Below are positions 16,844 through 27,586 of a DNA stretch of 64,000 nt, in pieces (the first letter of the stretch is position 1; the number at the start of each line of letters is the position of its first letter). This stretch comes from Clostridia bacterium (GTDB lineage: Bacteria > Bacillota > Clostridia > Christensenellales > UBA1242): the NCBI GenBank assembly GCA_017453125.1, contig JAFTKS010000003.1:1-64000 (forward strand). Direction: 5' to 3'. The notes below the pieces were generated by a model. That model made no database searches. It worked only from the letters and a program-made list of their open reading frames with translations, and had not been told where the DNA came from. A program made the position numbers and the translations under genes.

Positions 16844-18118
16844 TTATCTTTGGTGTTCGGGTTGGTTGATTCGTTTGACTGCCTCGGACACCAATTTTTG
16901 ATTTGTTTTGGCAAGTTCGTAGTTGTTATCAAAAATTTGCGAAAGTAGTTTGCTCCTTTCTTTTTTTGAAAGGGTATTGAGTTTGTCGATATTATGAGAA
17001 AATCCACCCTCTCCAAGTCTGATTCCTTCAAGCGTTGCAAAGTTCAGAATTAACGCATTGAGAATTGTTGTGTTTTCTTTGATATTTGCAGTTTGCAAAA
17101 TTCCTTTTGCTATCAAGTATTCAAGGAGTTCTTTAAGAGTTGTATGTGGAGAGAGTTCTTTTAGAATTGCTTGTTCTTTTTGCTTTGTTAAAAACTTATT
17201 ATTCTTTCCGAATAGCCAATATATTATATCTGCTTTGTTGATTTGTTTGAATAGGTTGTGTTGGAATCTTTTTGTATCATTTGCTGATGTTTCTCTTGTA
17301 TGAAAGTATTCTCTTTCCGCCCTATGAGATTTCTGATGAGTGTAGTTGATACATAATTCATTATCAAAAGCAGGATTGTTGTCTAGAGATATAAAAAACT
17401 TATCGCAAGCAAGTGCAATTGTTAGTAGTTTGGCTTTGAGTTTCTCAGTTTGCTCGTCAGTAGTTGATTGCGGAGGGCTTTTTCTCCAGTTTGTATTCTT
17501 TGGTAAAAAGTATTCATTAACAAAAGAATTCATTTCTTTGAGTTCTGCTGGTAAATTAGCAATTGGTGTTCGAGAATTATAACACTTCTGCAAAATATGG
17601 AAGGCAATTTCCAAGGTTTTGTATTCGCCATTAATAATATTTGCGTCTTGGATAAATTGATTGAGTTGTGATGCACCGATAAAAGTATTGTTAAAAAGAA
17701 TTGTAGAAGGATTGAGTCCTGTGTCAATTCTTTCGTCGCCAGTGGGGCCAATGAATTCCTTGGTTGGATTTTTGATTGCGTGAATTACTTTGTTTATAAG
17801 AAAAGTAGGCTCGGAGATTTCTTTGTTGTCTTTGTCTTTTATAAATTGTGGTAATTCTTCGTAATATTTTTCGTCAATTATTATTCCACACATATCCGAT
17901 AGAATTTTCGAACTATCTGCACCATCTTCGAAAGATAATGTAGCCGAGAATTCTTCGTCATTTGTTTCTATCATATACAAAGATTGATTTTTCAATTTTC
18001 GTAATTGCATTCTTGACAAGGAGAATATATCCGAATACATTCTTGATAGTGCTAGAATTACTGCTTTCTTTTCTATTTCAGTTAATTTTTCTATTTTGTT
18101 CCCCATACTTTTCCCCAT
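16844..18118 (-). CDS. Hypothetical protein, 424 residues
   Basis: No family was recognised. The protein is predicted soluble, mostly helical, without signal peptide or membrane segments. Notable pieces are TGDERIDTGLNPSTILFNN, a Thr/Pro-rich stretch near RKSPPQSTTDEQ, and a charged C-terminus ending NQPEHQR. Two Met codons are near the start (18118 and 12 bases downstream), each preceded by purine-rich sequence, so the exact start is uncertain. Base composition follows the surrounding right arm. A terminator and another unknown minus-strand gene lie upstream. Confidence 0.7.
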   Translation of the reverse strand: MGKSMGNKIEKLTEIEKKAVILALSRMYSDIFSLSRMQLRKLKNQSLYMIETNDEEFSATLSFEDGADSSKILSDMCGIIIDEKYYEELPQFIKDKDNKEISEPTFLINKVIHAIKNPTKEFIGPTGDERIDTGLNPSTILFNNTFIGASQLNQFIQDANIINGEYKTLEIAFHILQKCYNSRTPIANLPAELKEMNSFVNEYFLPKNTNWRKSPPQSTTDEQTEKLKAKLLTIALACDKFFISLDNNPAFDNELCINYTHQKSHRAEREYFHTRETSANDTKRFQHNLFKQINKADIIYWLFGKNNKFLTKQKEQAILKELSPHTTLKELLEYLIAKGILQTANIKENTTILNALILNFATLEGIRLGEGGFSHNIDKLNTLSKKERSKLLSQIFDNNYELAKTNQKLVSEAVKRINQPEHQR

Positions 18119-18195
18119 AACAAAATTTAAAATTATATTATATTTAAATTAAGTTTAACATAATAAATATTGATTTGCAATACGCAAATAAAAAA

Positions 18196-18215
18196 TCCAA
18201 GACTAAAATCTTGGA
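18196..18215 (-). terminator. Terminator of the 18276 gene
   Basis: TCCAAGA / TCTTGGA with a 6-base loop; on the minus strand it runs into a T tract. Confidence 0.88.
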
Positions 18216-18275
18216 TATATTCTATAAATTATTCTATTTTTTTAATTAGTAAATTTGATTTTTTAATTAGTAGAT

Positions 18276-18944
18276 TTATTCTATATTTGTTTCGTCTGTT
18301 TCTAGACTATTTTCGCTTTCTTTGAGTAATTCACCAAATTGGCGTAGAAGCGGTTCCATTTGGTGGATAATAAGACCAGAATTGATAGAATCAATATAAT
18401 CTTCGTCTGTTAGGAAGACTTTATCTTTTAGAACGGCTGATAATATAAAGTCCGCCATAATAAGAACATCATATTCAATAGATAGCGGTGTATTCTTGGT
18501 TTCTTTTAGAAGAGTTCTTATTTTGGCAAGTCCTATGCCTACAAATTGGTCATAACTTGTTATAATGTTATCATATGTATCATTATCACTTTGAGAAGTA
18601 AGTGTCTGCAAATCAAGTATAGATAGTCTCTCTGTGATATTGCATCGACTAATATTATTGAAGTATAGAAGTGCACAATGAATAATGTCCATATCTGAAT
18701 TGAGTTCACATATAGAAAGTTCATTAAGTTCATATATATAATTCAAGAAATTTCTTATATCATCATTGATATTATTATCAAGATTATTTATATCAAAAGA
18801 AATATCAATTTTATTATCGTGCGACTGAAGAAAATACAATAATTTTTCATCAACATTTCTTTTGGAAATTTCAATATTATTCAGAACTGACATTGCTAGC
18901 ATTATAGCATATTTGTTAGCGTTGTTTATATTGTTGTCAAACAT
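18276..18944 (-). CDS. Hypothetical protein, 222 residues
   Basis: No family was recognised. The start has a near-perfect AAAGGAGGT site. The sequence is acidic, Asn- and Asp-rich, helical, without membrane segments or signal peptide, and ends with a Glu/Ser-rich tail (SENSLETDETNIE). It stands alone between its own terminator and a non-coding region. Confidence 0.75.
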   Translation of the reverse strand: MFDNNINNANKYAIMLAMSVLNNIEISKRNVDEKLLYFLQSHDNKIDISFDINNLDNNINDDIRNFLNYIYELNELSICELNSDMDIIHCALLYFNNISRCNITERLSILDLQTLTSQSDNDTYDNIITSYDQFVGIGLAKIRTLLKETKNTPLSIEYDVLIMADFILSAVLKDKVFLTDEDYIDSINSGLIIHQMEPLLRQFGELLKESENSLETDETNIE

Positions 18945-19391
18945 AATTTACCTCCTTTAAAAATTAATCATATACTATCACAAAAAAAATACAATGTAAA
19001 CAAATTTTAACATAATTTGTAAAAATTTTACAAATATTTTAAATTTTAAAAACGGCTATATATGGTCGATTTTTGTCGATAATTGTCGGTTTTGTTTCTG
19101 ATTTTTGAAATGAGATGTCTGAGTACTATTGTTTTGAAAGTATTTAAATTTTGCCTATTTTATTAGGAAAAATTTAAATTTAAAATCAAATTATATATTT
19201 TGCGAAAAGTTATAGCGAAAAATTAAGATATAATTTTGATGTAATTTAATAGAAAAAACAAATAATCTAATAAATTATATTTGATAAGAGTTTTTTTAAA
19301 AAACACAAAAATTCATATTGGATTATGTGAAAAAAGACACCGATTGAAAGTTTTAAATCAGTGTCTTTTTGTAATAAATACATTAATTAAA
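18945..19391. other. AT-rich intergenic region with one terminator
   Basis: The stretch holds the promoter region of the 18276 gene, a short run of three TGTCGRT-like direct repeats at about 19062-19092, and near its right end a terminator for the alpha-oxoamine synthase gene: GACACCGATT (19336-19345) / AATCAGTGTC (19356-19365), read on the minus strand into a T run. Confidence 0.7.
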
Positions 19392-20597
19392 TTAATTGTT
19401 TTCAAGAGGGCAAACTTTGTCTAGTTCTTCCATAACTTCTGCAATTGCATTAATTGCCTTGTCAAGTTGTTCGTGAGTATGAGTTGCTGTATAACTAGTT
19501 CTAAGCAAGCTTTGTCCAACAGGAACTGCAGGAGATATACAAGGGTTAACATAAACACCTTTCTCTTGTAGCATTTTGCAAGCAAGGAATGTTCTGTCGT
19601 TTGTATATGTATAGATAGGAATAATAGGTGTTTCTGCCTCAATGATTTTGATACCTTTGGCTTTGAGACCTTTTCTCATATATTCGCTAACTTCTTTGAG
19701 TTGAGCCACTCTTTCAGGGTGTTCAGAAAGTATCTTCAAACTTGCTCTTGCGCAAGCAACGCTAGCAGGTGTGATTGATGCAGAGAAAATGAATGGTCTG
19801 CTTGTATTTCTTACAAATTCTACAACTTCCTTTTTAGCAGCCATATAACCGCCAAGGCTAGCAAGACTTTTTGAGAATGTTCCCATATAAATATCTACTT
19901 CATCTTCAAGACCAAAGTGTTCGGCTGTTCCTCTTCCGTGTGCTCCAAGAACGCCTAGTCCGTGTGCGTCATCAACCATTACTCTTGCACCATACTTCTT
20001 GGCAAGTGCAACAATCTCTGGAAGTTTTGCAATATCTCCGCCCATTGAGAATACACCATCTGTTACAATAAGGATTCCTTTGTCCTCAGGAATTGATGCA
20101 AGTTGTCTTTCTAGGTCTGCCATATCTGCGTGTTCGTATCTTACAAGTTTTGCCCAACTTAGTCTACAAGCATCATAGATACTTGCGTGATTTTCTTTGT
20201 CACATACAATTACGTCGTTTCTACCGCAAATAGCACTGATGATACCAAGGTTACTTTGAAATCCTGTTGAGAATGTCATAACATCTTCTTTGTGTAGGAA
20301 TTCTGCAAGTTCTTTCTCAAGAAGTAGGTGTTGGTCAAGAGTACCATTTAGAAATCTACTTCCGCTACAACCAGCACCATATTTTTTGATAGCCTCAACG
20401 CCTGCATTGATAACGTCTGGGTGGTTTGTAAGTCCCAAATAATTATTTGAACCTATCATTACAGTTTCTCTATCGTTCATAATAACTTGTGTGTCTTGAC
20501 CGCTTGTAAGAGGAGTGAAGTAAGGGTACAATTCTTTATCTTTAAGGTCATAAACCATTTTCATAAAATCATTTTTACATTTATCAAATAAATCCAT
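19392..20597 (-). CDS. Alpha-oxoamine synthase (PLP), serine-palmitoyltransferase-like
   Basis: The protein has 401 residues. The start at 20597 (MDLFDKCKND) has an AGGTG site; an upstream open extension was rejected. It is a fold-type I PLP enzyme of the family that joins an amino acid to an acyl-CoA (KBL, BioF, SPT, ALAS). Visible features are IGSNNYLGLTNHP, GCSGSRFLNGTLDQH, FSTGFQSNLG, the PLP-contacting DDAHGLGVLG and the Schiff-base Lys in GTFSKSLASLGGY. The GSRFLNGTLD and STGFQ wording is closer to bacterial serine palmitoyltransferases than to KBL, where SVRFICGTQD is usual. No tdh or biotin genes are nearby. The substrate is unproven. Confidence 0.85.
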   Translation of the reverse strand: MDLFDKCKNDFMKMVYDLKDKELYPYFTPLTSGQDTQVIMNDRETVMIGSNNYLGLTNHPDVINAGVEAIKKYGAGCSGSRFLNGTLDQHLLLEKELAEFLHKEDVMTFSTGFQSNLGIISAICGRNDVIVCDKENHASIYDACRLSWAKLVRYEHADMADLERQLASIPEDKGILIVTDGVFSMGGDIAKLPEIVALAKKYGARVMVDDAHGLGVLGAHGRGTAEHFGLEDEVDIYMGTFSKSLASLGGYMAAKKEVVEFVRNTSRPFIFSASITPASVACARASLKILSEHPERVAQLKEVSEYMRKGLKAKGIKIIEAETPIIPIYTYTNDRTFLACKMLQEKGVYVNPCISPAVPVGQSLLRTSYTATHTHEQLDKAINAIAEVMEELDKVCPLENN

Positions 20598-22935
<2,338 letters not shown>

Positions 22936-22951
22936 GTAATGGAGTATTATT

Positions 22952-25513
22952 ATGGATAGAAGAGAATTAGATGAAATTTTAGATAAAATAGACGCTAGCA
23001 AGATTCTTGATGTCAAGGTCAAGGAAGAGTTAGAGAAGTCTTTCATAGCATATGCGATGGCGGTTAATGTAAGCCGTGCTATTCCTGATGTAAGAGACGG
23101 ATTGAAACCTGTTCATAGACGTATTATTTATGCAATGGGTGCAAATCTTGGTTTGTATAATGACAAGCCTTTCAGAAAGTGTGCAACTATTGTCGGTGAA
23201 GTTATGGGTAAATTTCACCCTCACGGCGATAGTGCTATATATGACGCATTGGTTCGTCTTGCTCAAGACTTCACAATCAACTGCCCATTAGTCGAAGGTC
23301 ACGGAAACTTCGGTTCGGTCGATGGAGACCCTCCTGCAGCTGCCCGTTATACCGAGGCTAGAATGAGCAAAATTGCCTCTGAGATGTTGAATGGTATCAA
23401 TCAAGAGACTGTTGATTTTTATCCTAACTTTGATGGTAGAGAAATGCAACCAACTGTTCTTCCAAGTAGATTCCCAAATCTGCTTGTTAATGGTTCAGAT
23501 GGTATTGCTGTAGGTATGGCAACAAACGTACCTCCACACAACCTATGTGAGGTTATCAATGGTGTAATCGCATTGATTGATAATCCAGATATTACAGGCG
23601 AGGAATTGATGCAGTATATTCCTGCACCAGACTTCCCAACTAAAGCACTTGTAATTGGTGGCAAAGGTATCAAAGATATGTACCTTACAGGCAAAGGCTC
23701 ATTTATAATTAGAGCCAAGACAGATATCGAAGAAGAAAATGATAGACAAAGAATTGTTATTACAGAAATTCCTTATCAAGTAAACAAAGCAAAATTAATC
23801 ATACAGATTGCAGATATGGTTAAGTCAAAGAGAATAGAGGGTATTTCTGATATCAAAGAAGAATCGGATAGAGAAGGTATGCGTATTGTAATTGAAGTCA
23901 AACGTGATGCCAATGCTCAAGTAGTGCTAAATAATCTATTTAAGCATACACAACTTCAAGTATCATTCGGTGCTATCAATTTGGCACTTGTGAATGGTAC
24001 ACCAAAGATTCTTCCACTCAAAGATATTCTTGTTCATTATGTTGATTTCCAAAAGGAAGTTATTGTTAGAAGAACTAAGTTCGAACTTGACAAGGCTGAA
24101 GCGAGAGCACATATCTTGCGTGGTCTTGTAATTGCTCAAGCGAATATTGATGAAGTTATTCGTCAAATCAAACTTTCAAATGACAAAGCAGATGCTGTAG
24201 AAAGACTCACAAGACTATTCAATCTTGATGAGAAACAAGCCAATGCAATTCTTGATATGAGGCTTCAGAAAATCACAGGTCTTGAAGTTGAGAAACTCAA
24301 AGCAGAACTTGAAGAAGTTGAAGGTCTTATCAAAGAATACAAAGAAATTCTTGGTAGCGAATATAGAGTACTTGAAATTATTAAGGGTGACCTTATCGAA
24401 ATCAAAACAAAGTATGGTGTGCCAAGAAAGACAGAAATTAGTTATGATTACACAAGCCTTGATATTGGCGACCTTATCCCAAGAGAAACAGTTGTATTGT
24501 CTCTAACACACGGCGGATATATCAAACGTATGCCAGTTAGTGAGTACAAGGCTCAACATAGAGGCGGTGTTGGTGTAGTTGGACACAAAACCAAAGAGGA
24601 AGACTTCGTCGAGGATATATTTATCACTTCCAGCCACGACGATTTGTTATGTTTCTCTACAAAAGGCAGAGTGTATACAATCAAAGCCTACGAAGTGCCT
24701 GAGGCTCAGAAACAAGCAAAAGGCAGAGCTATGGTAAATCTACTTCAACTTGACAAAGATGAAGTAATCACAACCATTATTCCTGTCAAACCAGAAGACG
24801 AAGGTCATTTGATGATGGCAACCAAATTGGGACTTATCAAAAAGACCAAATTAGAAGAATTCAGAAGTATAAGAAAAGGTGGCAAGATTGCTATCAAACT
24901 TAACGAAGATGATGTTCTTATAAGTGTTCATTTAACCAGACCAAAAGACGAGATTTTGCTTGCAAGTAGCGAAGGAAAATGTATCAGATTCTGCGAAGAC
25001 ACCGTAAGACAACTTGGTAGAGATACTATGGGAGTAAAATCTATGAAGATGTCTGATGGCGAAGTAATTGTAAGTATGACAGTAATTACTCCAGGAGCAG
25101 ATATGCTGACTGTATCTGAAAATGGATATGGAAAGAGAACAAACGAAGACGAATATCGTGTTCAAGGCAGAAACGGAAAAGGTATTAAGGCGGGAATATT
25201 TAACGAGGTTACAGGAAAACTTGTTAACCTAAAACAAGTAACAGACGAAGATGATGTAATGTTGATTGCAGACGACGGTGTTGTTATCAGAGTATCTGCA
25301 GGAGAAATTAGCAAAATCAGTAGAAACACAAAAGGTGTAAGGATTATGAAAATAAAAGAAACATCGAAGATTATGTGTGTTGCTGTTACGAAATCAGATA
25401 AGTCTGAAGAGAAACTTGCAGAAGAATTGGTTGAAGAAGAACCAGTAATGCCTGAGATTACTGAGGAAATACCAGCTCCAGAAATGCCACAAGAAGAGAC
25501 CGATTTGTTATAA
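22952..25513 (+). CDS. gyrA: DNA gyrase subunit A
   Basis: The protein has 853 residues. It is the breakage-reunion and DNA-wrapping subunit. The active-site Tyr is in AAARYTEARM. The quinolone-region stretch HPHGDSAIYDAL keeps the susceptible-type Ser and Asp. The C-terminal beta-pinwheel has QGRNGKGIKAG, a GyrA box, which argues for GyrA rather than ParC. The protein ends in an acidic Glu/Pro-rich tail. It is in an operon with gyrB, with GGAG before the ATG. Confidence 0.97.
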   Translation: MDRRELDEILDKIDASKILDVKVKEELEKSFIAYAMAVNVSRAIPDVRDGLKPVHRRIIYAMGANLGLYNDKPFRKCATIVGEVMGKFHPHGDSAIYDALVRLAQDFTINCPLVEGHGNFGSVDGDPPAAARYTEARMSKIASEMLNGINQETVDFYPNFDGREMQPTVLPSRFPNLLVNGSDGIAVGMATNVPPHNLCEVINGVIALIDNPDITGEELMQYIPAPDFPTKALVIGGKGIKDMYLTGKGSFIIRAKTDIEEENDRQRIVITEIPYQVNKAKLIIQIADMVKSKRIEGISDIKEESDREGMRIVIEVKRDANAQVVLNNLFKHTQLQVSFGAINLALVNGTPKILPLKDILVHYVDFQKEVIVRRTKFELDKAEARAHILRGLVIAQANIDEVIRQIKLSNDKADAVERLTRLFNLDEKQANAILDMRLQKITGLEVEKLKAELEEVEGLIKEYKEILGSEYRVLEIIKGDLIEIKTKYGVPRKTEISYDYTSLDIGDLIPRETVVLSLTHGGYIKRMPVSEYKAQHRGGVGVVGHKTKEEDFVEDIFITSSHDDLLCFSTKGRVYTIKAYEVPEAQKQAKGRAMVNLLQLDKDEVITTIIPVKPEDEGHLMMATKLGLIKKTKLEEFRSIRKGGKIAIKLNEDDVLISVHLTRPKDEILLASSEGKCIRFCEDTVRQLGRDTMGVKSMKMSDGEVIVSMTVITPGADMLTVSENGYGKRTNEDEYRVQGRNGKGIKAGIFNEVTGKLVNLKQVTDEDDVMLIADDGVVIRVSAGEISKISRNTKGVRIMKIKETSKIMCVAVTKSDKSEEKLAEELVEEEPVMPEITEEIPAPEMPQEETDLL

Positions 25514-25599
25514 AAATATAGTTGAAATTTTTATAAATTGATGAATTAAACATATATCAAATTAATTGCAAAATTTTGTAATATTTGATATAAATATAA

Positions 25600-25662
25600 T
25601 ATGTACCTAAGGTACATAAAAGTAGCAAATTGCTACCAAAAATCTACCTAAATATCTAGGTA
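25600..25662. repeat. Three small hairpins after gyrA
   Basis: Consecutive inverted repeats are TATGTACCT / AGGTACATA (25600-25618), GTAGCA / TGCTAC (25622-25636) and TACCTA / TAGGTA (25645-25662). They occupy the gap between gyrA and the next gene ahead of a larger terminator. The recurring ACCT/AGGT arms hint at a repeated structural motif. Confidence 0.7.
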
Positions 25663-25675
25663 ATGAAAAATGGGG

Positions 25676-25743
25676 AAAAACTAACTAAATAATTTCGTTG
25701 AAATACCTCTAGGCGAAATATACTTTAGTTGGTTTTTCTTTTT
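25676..25743 (+). terminator. Terminator of gyrBA, long-stem
   Basis: A 14-base stem, AAAAACTAACTAAA (25676-25689) with TTTAGTTGGTTTTT (25724-25737), encloses an inner ATTTCG / CGAAAT stem and ends in a T-rich tract. Confidence 0.8.
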
Positions 25744-25766
25744 CATTAAGATTTTAGAAGGTTGTT

Positions 25767-27539
25767 ATGTCAAAATTAAGTAAACAAAGAGCGAAAGAAG
25801 AGTTTTTAGAAACAATTGATATTGTAGATAAGTCTGCAATTTTGGAAGAAATAAGGGGCGATATAGGAGACGATGACCTATATACTTATTTTGTGAAGAA
25901 AGACGCATTTTGCACTGACGAACTCAAAGAAAACGATATCAATGAATTTTTGTTGAAGTGTTATAGTGATTGGTATTTTTTGCATAAGAATACTGGCAAT
26001 GATAATCCTATGGCTGTCAAGGTTCTGTCTGAGTACGAATTTGCTCCTGTTAATCTTACAGGTAATAGTTGTTTTGAACTTGTTAAAAATGGTCAATATA
26101 ATGACGTTCTCCCAGTTTTCTTTCAATATATCAACAAACTTGAAGAGAAGTACTTTATATGTGTAGATGTTGCAGAACTTTATAATAGAACATTCAAGGG
26201 TAGTAGTTATGATGTAAGACTTTATATCAATCTTAAAACTGACAAACTCCTTGATTTTGCCAAAGACTTCTTGGATAAGGCATACTTGGAAGAATTCCCT
26301 GCACTTCTAAAGATTCTTAATAACGATTATAGATGTGATACTATTACAATATATACAGATTATGAGTATGTTGAAAAAGTAATTGAATTGATAGAGGCTA
26401 TGAAAGAAGAAAGTAGAAGTATTTTTGAGGGTGTTGGACCTGTAAATACTTTGCTTGGAAGTATAAACGATTATATCGGTTTTGGAGAACAATTGTCTAA
26501 TAATGCAACATATTTTGGTTCTCGCTGTCGTGCCCTTTCTAGTATTAAAAAATGTGCTAGCGAACAATTAATTCGCAAAGGCATAGTTGCAGAAGAAAAG
26601 AAACTTATTTTTAGAAAAGATGGCAGTAGTTATACTGCAACAGAATACTTGCAAATGTTGATAGAAAAGAATGCAATCAAGCTGGTAGAAAAGAAGATAG
26701 ACGAGATAGAAAGTAGTGGCATTGAGTCTTCGGAAGAACTAGATAGATTGTATGCAATTAGAGATAATGTAAGTATAGGTGTTGATTTGAAAGGTGAAGT
26801 TGATAAACTCAAAAAATCTATCACAAGAAAGAATGTTGATTACAGACTAGAACTTGAGGGTATTGGCGAAGATAATTTTGATTATGTCGATAAATTATTC
26901 CGCTTGTTTACTCCACAAGATATGAGAATTATGAAAGACTATTCTTTGCGTGATGAAAAGGCTATTGTTGCAAAACAAGTATTCAAAACTTCCGAAAACT
27001 TTGCAGGTGTTAGTACTAGGGAATTTCTTGAGGCATACTTTAGAGCAGAACTAGGTGTTTTAATAAAAGATATAATTGATGAAGAGATTCGTTCTGCAAA
27101 ACGAACTCATCAGAGTGGTGTTCTTGTTAATATCAAAAAGAAGGCTTGCCAAAGACTAAGTATAATTCTAAAAAATATCTTGGACGACAATGATGATGGT
27201 AGAGAATATATAACAGACGCTATCAATGATTATGTTAGAATTCTATCAACAGGCGCTCTTGAAAATGTAGAAATTTCTGTTGAGGGAAGGGTTGTTTCTA
27301 TTGATAAAGATATCAATGAAGACATTGTTTCTTTGATTCCATCATTGCAAGATGAGGTTAATAAATTGGCAATAGATAGTGAGTTTATTGACAATATCTT
27401 GGAAGAATTTGGCATAAATAAAGATAATTTATGTATTAATAAACAAACTAAAAATATCTGCAAAAGAAAAGAAAGAAAGAAAAAAGAGCAAAGGGAATTC
27501 TATTATAACCCTGATGGGTATCTGTCAATGACGAGATAA
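25767..27539 (+). CDS. Hypothetical protein, 590 residues
   Basis: No family was recognised. The protein is predicted cytoplasmic, strongly helical and acidic, with a very basic C-terminal stretch (residues about 560-580, KRKERKKKEQ) that could bind nucleic acid. No signal peptide, membrane segment or nucleotide-binding motif is visible. A GAAGG site precedes the ATG. It follows gyrA after a structured gap with a terminator, so it is probably expressed separately. It converges with the leucine-rich surface protein gene. Confidence 0.7.
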   Translation: MSKLSKQRAKEEFLETIDIVDKSAILEEIRGDIGDDDLYTYFVKKDAFCTDELKENDINEFLLKCYSDWYFLHKNTGNDNPMAVKVLSEYEFAPVNLTGNSCFELVKNGQYNDVLPVFFQYINKLEEKYFICVDVAELYNRTFKGSSYDVRLYINLKTDKLLDFAKDFLDKAYLEEFPALLKILNNDYRCDTITIYTDYEYVEKVIELIEAMKEESRSIFEGVGPVNTLLGSINDYIGFGEQLSNNATYFGSRCRALSSIKKCASEQLIRKGIVAEEKKLIFRKDGSSYTATEYLQMLIEKNAIKLVEKKIDEIESSGIESSEELDRLYAIRDNVSIGVDLKGEVDKLKKSITRKNVDYRLELEGIGEDNFDYVDKLFRLFTPQDMRIMKDYSLRDEKAIVAKQVFKTSENFAGVSTREFLEAYFRAELGVLIKDIIDEEIRSAKRTHQSGVLVNIKKKACQRLSIILKNILDDNDDGREYITDAINDYVRILSTGALENVEISVEGRVVSIDKDINEDIVSLIPSLQDEVNKLAIDSEFIDNILEEFGINKDNLCINKQTKNICKRKERKKKEQREFYYNPDGYLSMTR

Positions 27540-27555
27540 ACTTAATAGTAAAAAA

Positions 27556-27586
27556 AGAATGATACGAAAATGTATCATTCTTTTTG
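27556..27586. terminator. Bidirectional terminator
   Basis: AGAATGATAC / GTATCATTCT with T runs on both sides lies between convergent genes. Confidence 0.9.

Noticed and set aside
19392-20597. Firm assignment as glycine C-acetyltransferase (kbl)
   Set aside because: No threonine dehydrogenase is adjacent and the GSRFLNGTLD motif points toward serine-palmitoyltransferase-like enzymes; the family level was kept.
22952-25513. ParC instead of GyrA
   Set aside because: The C-terminal QGRNGKG box and operon with gyrB fit GyrA.
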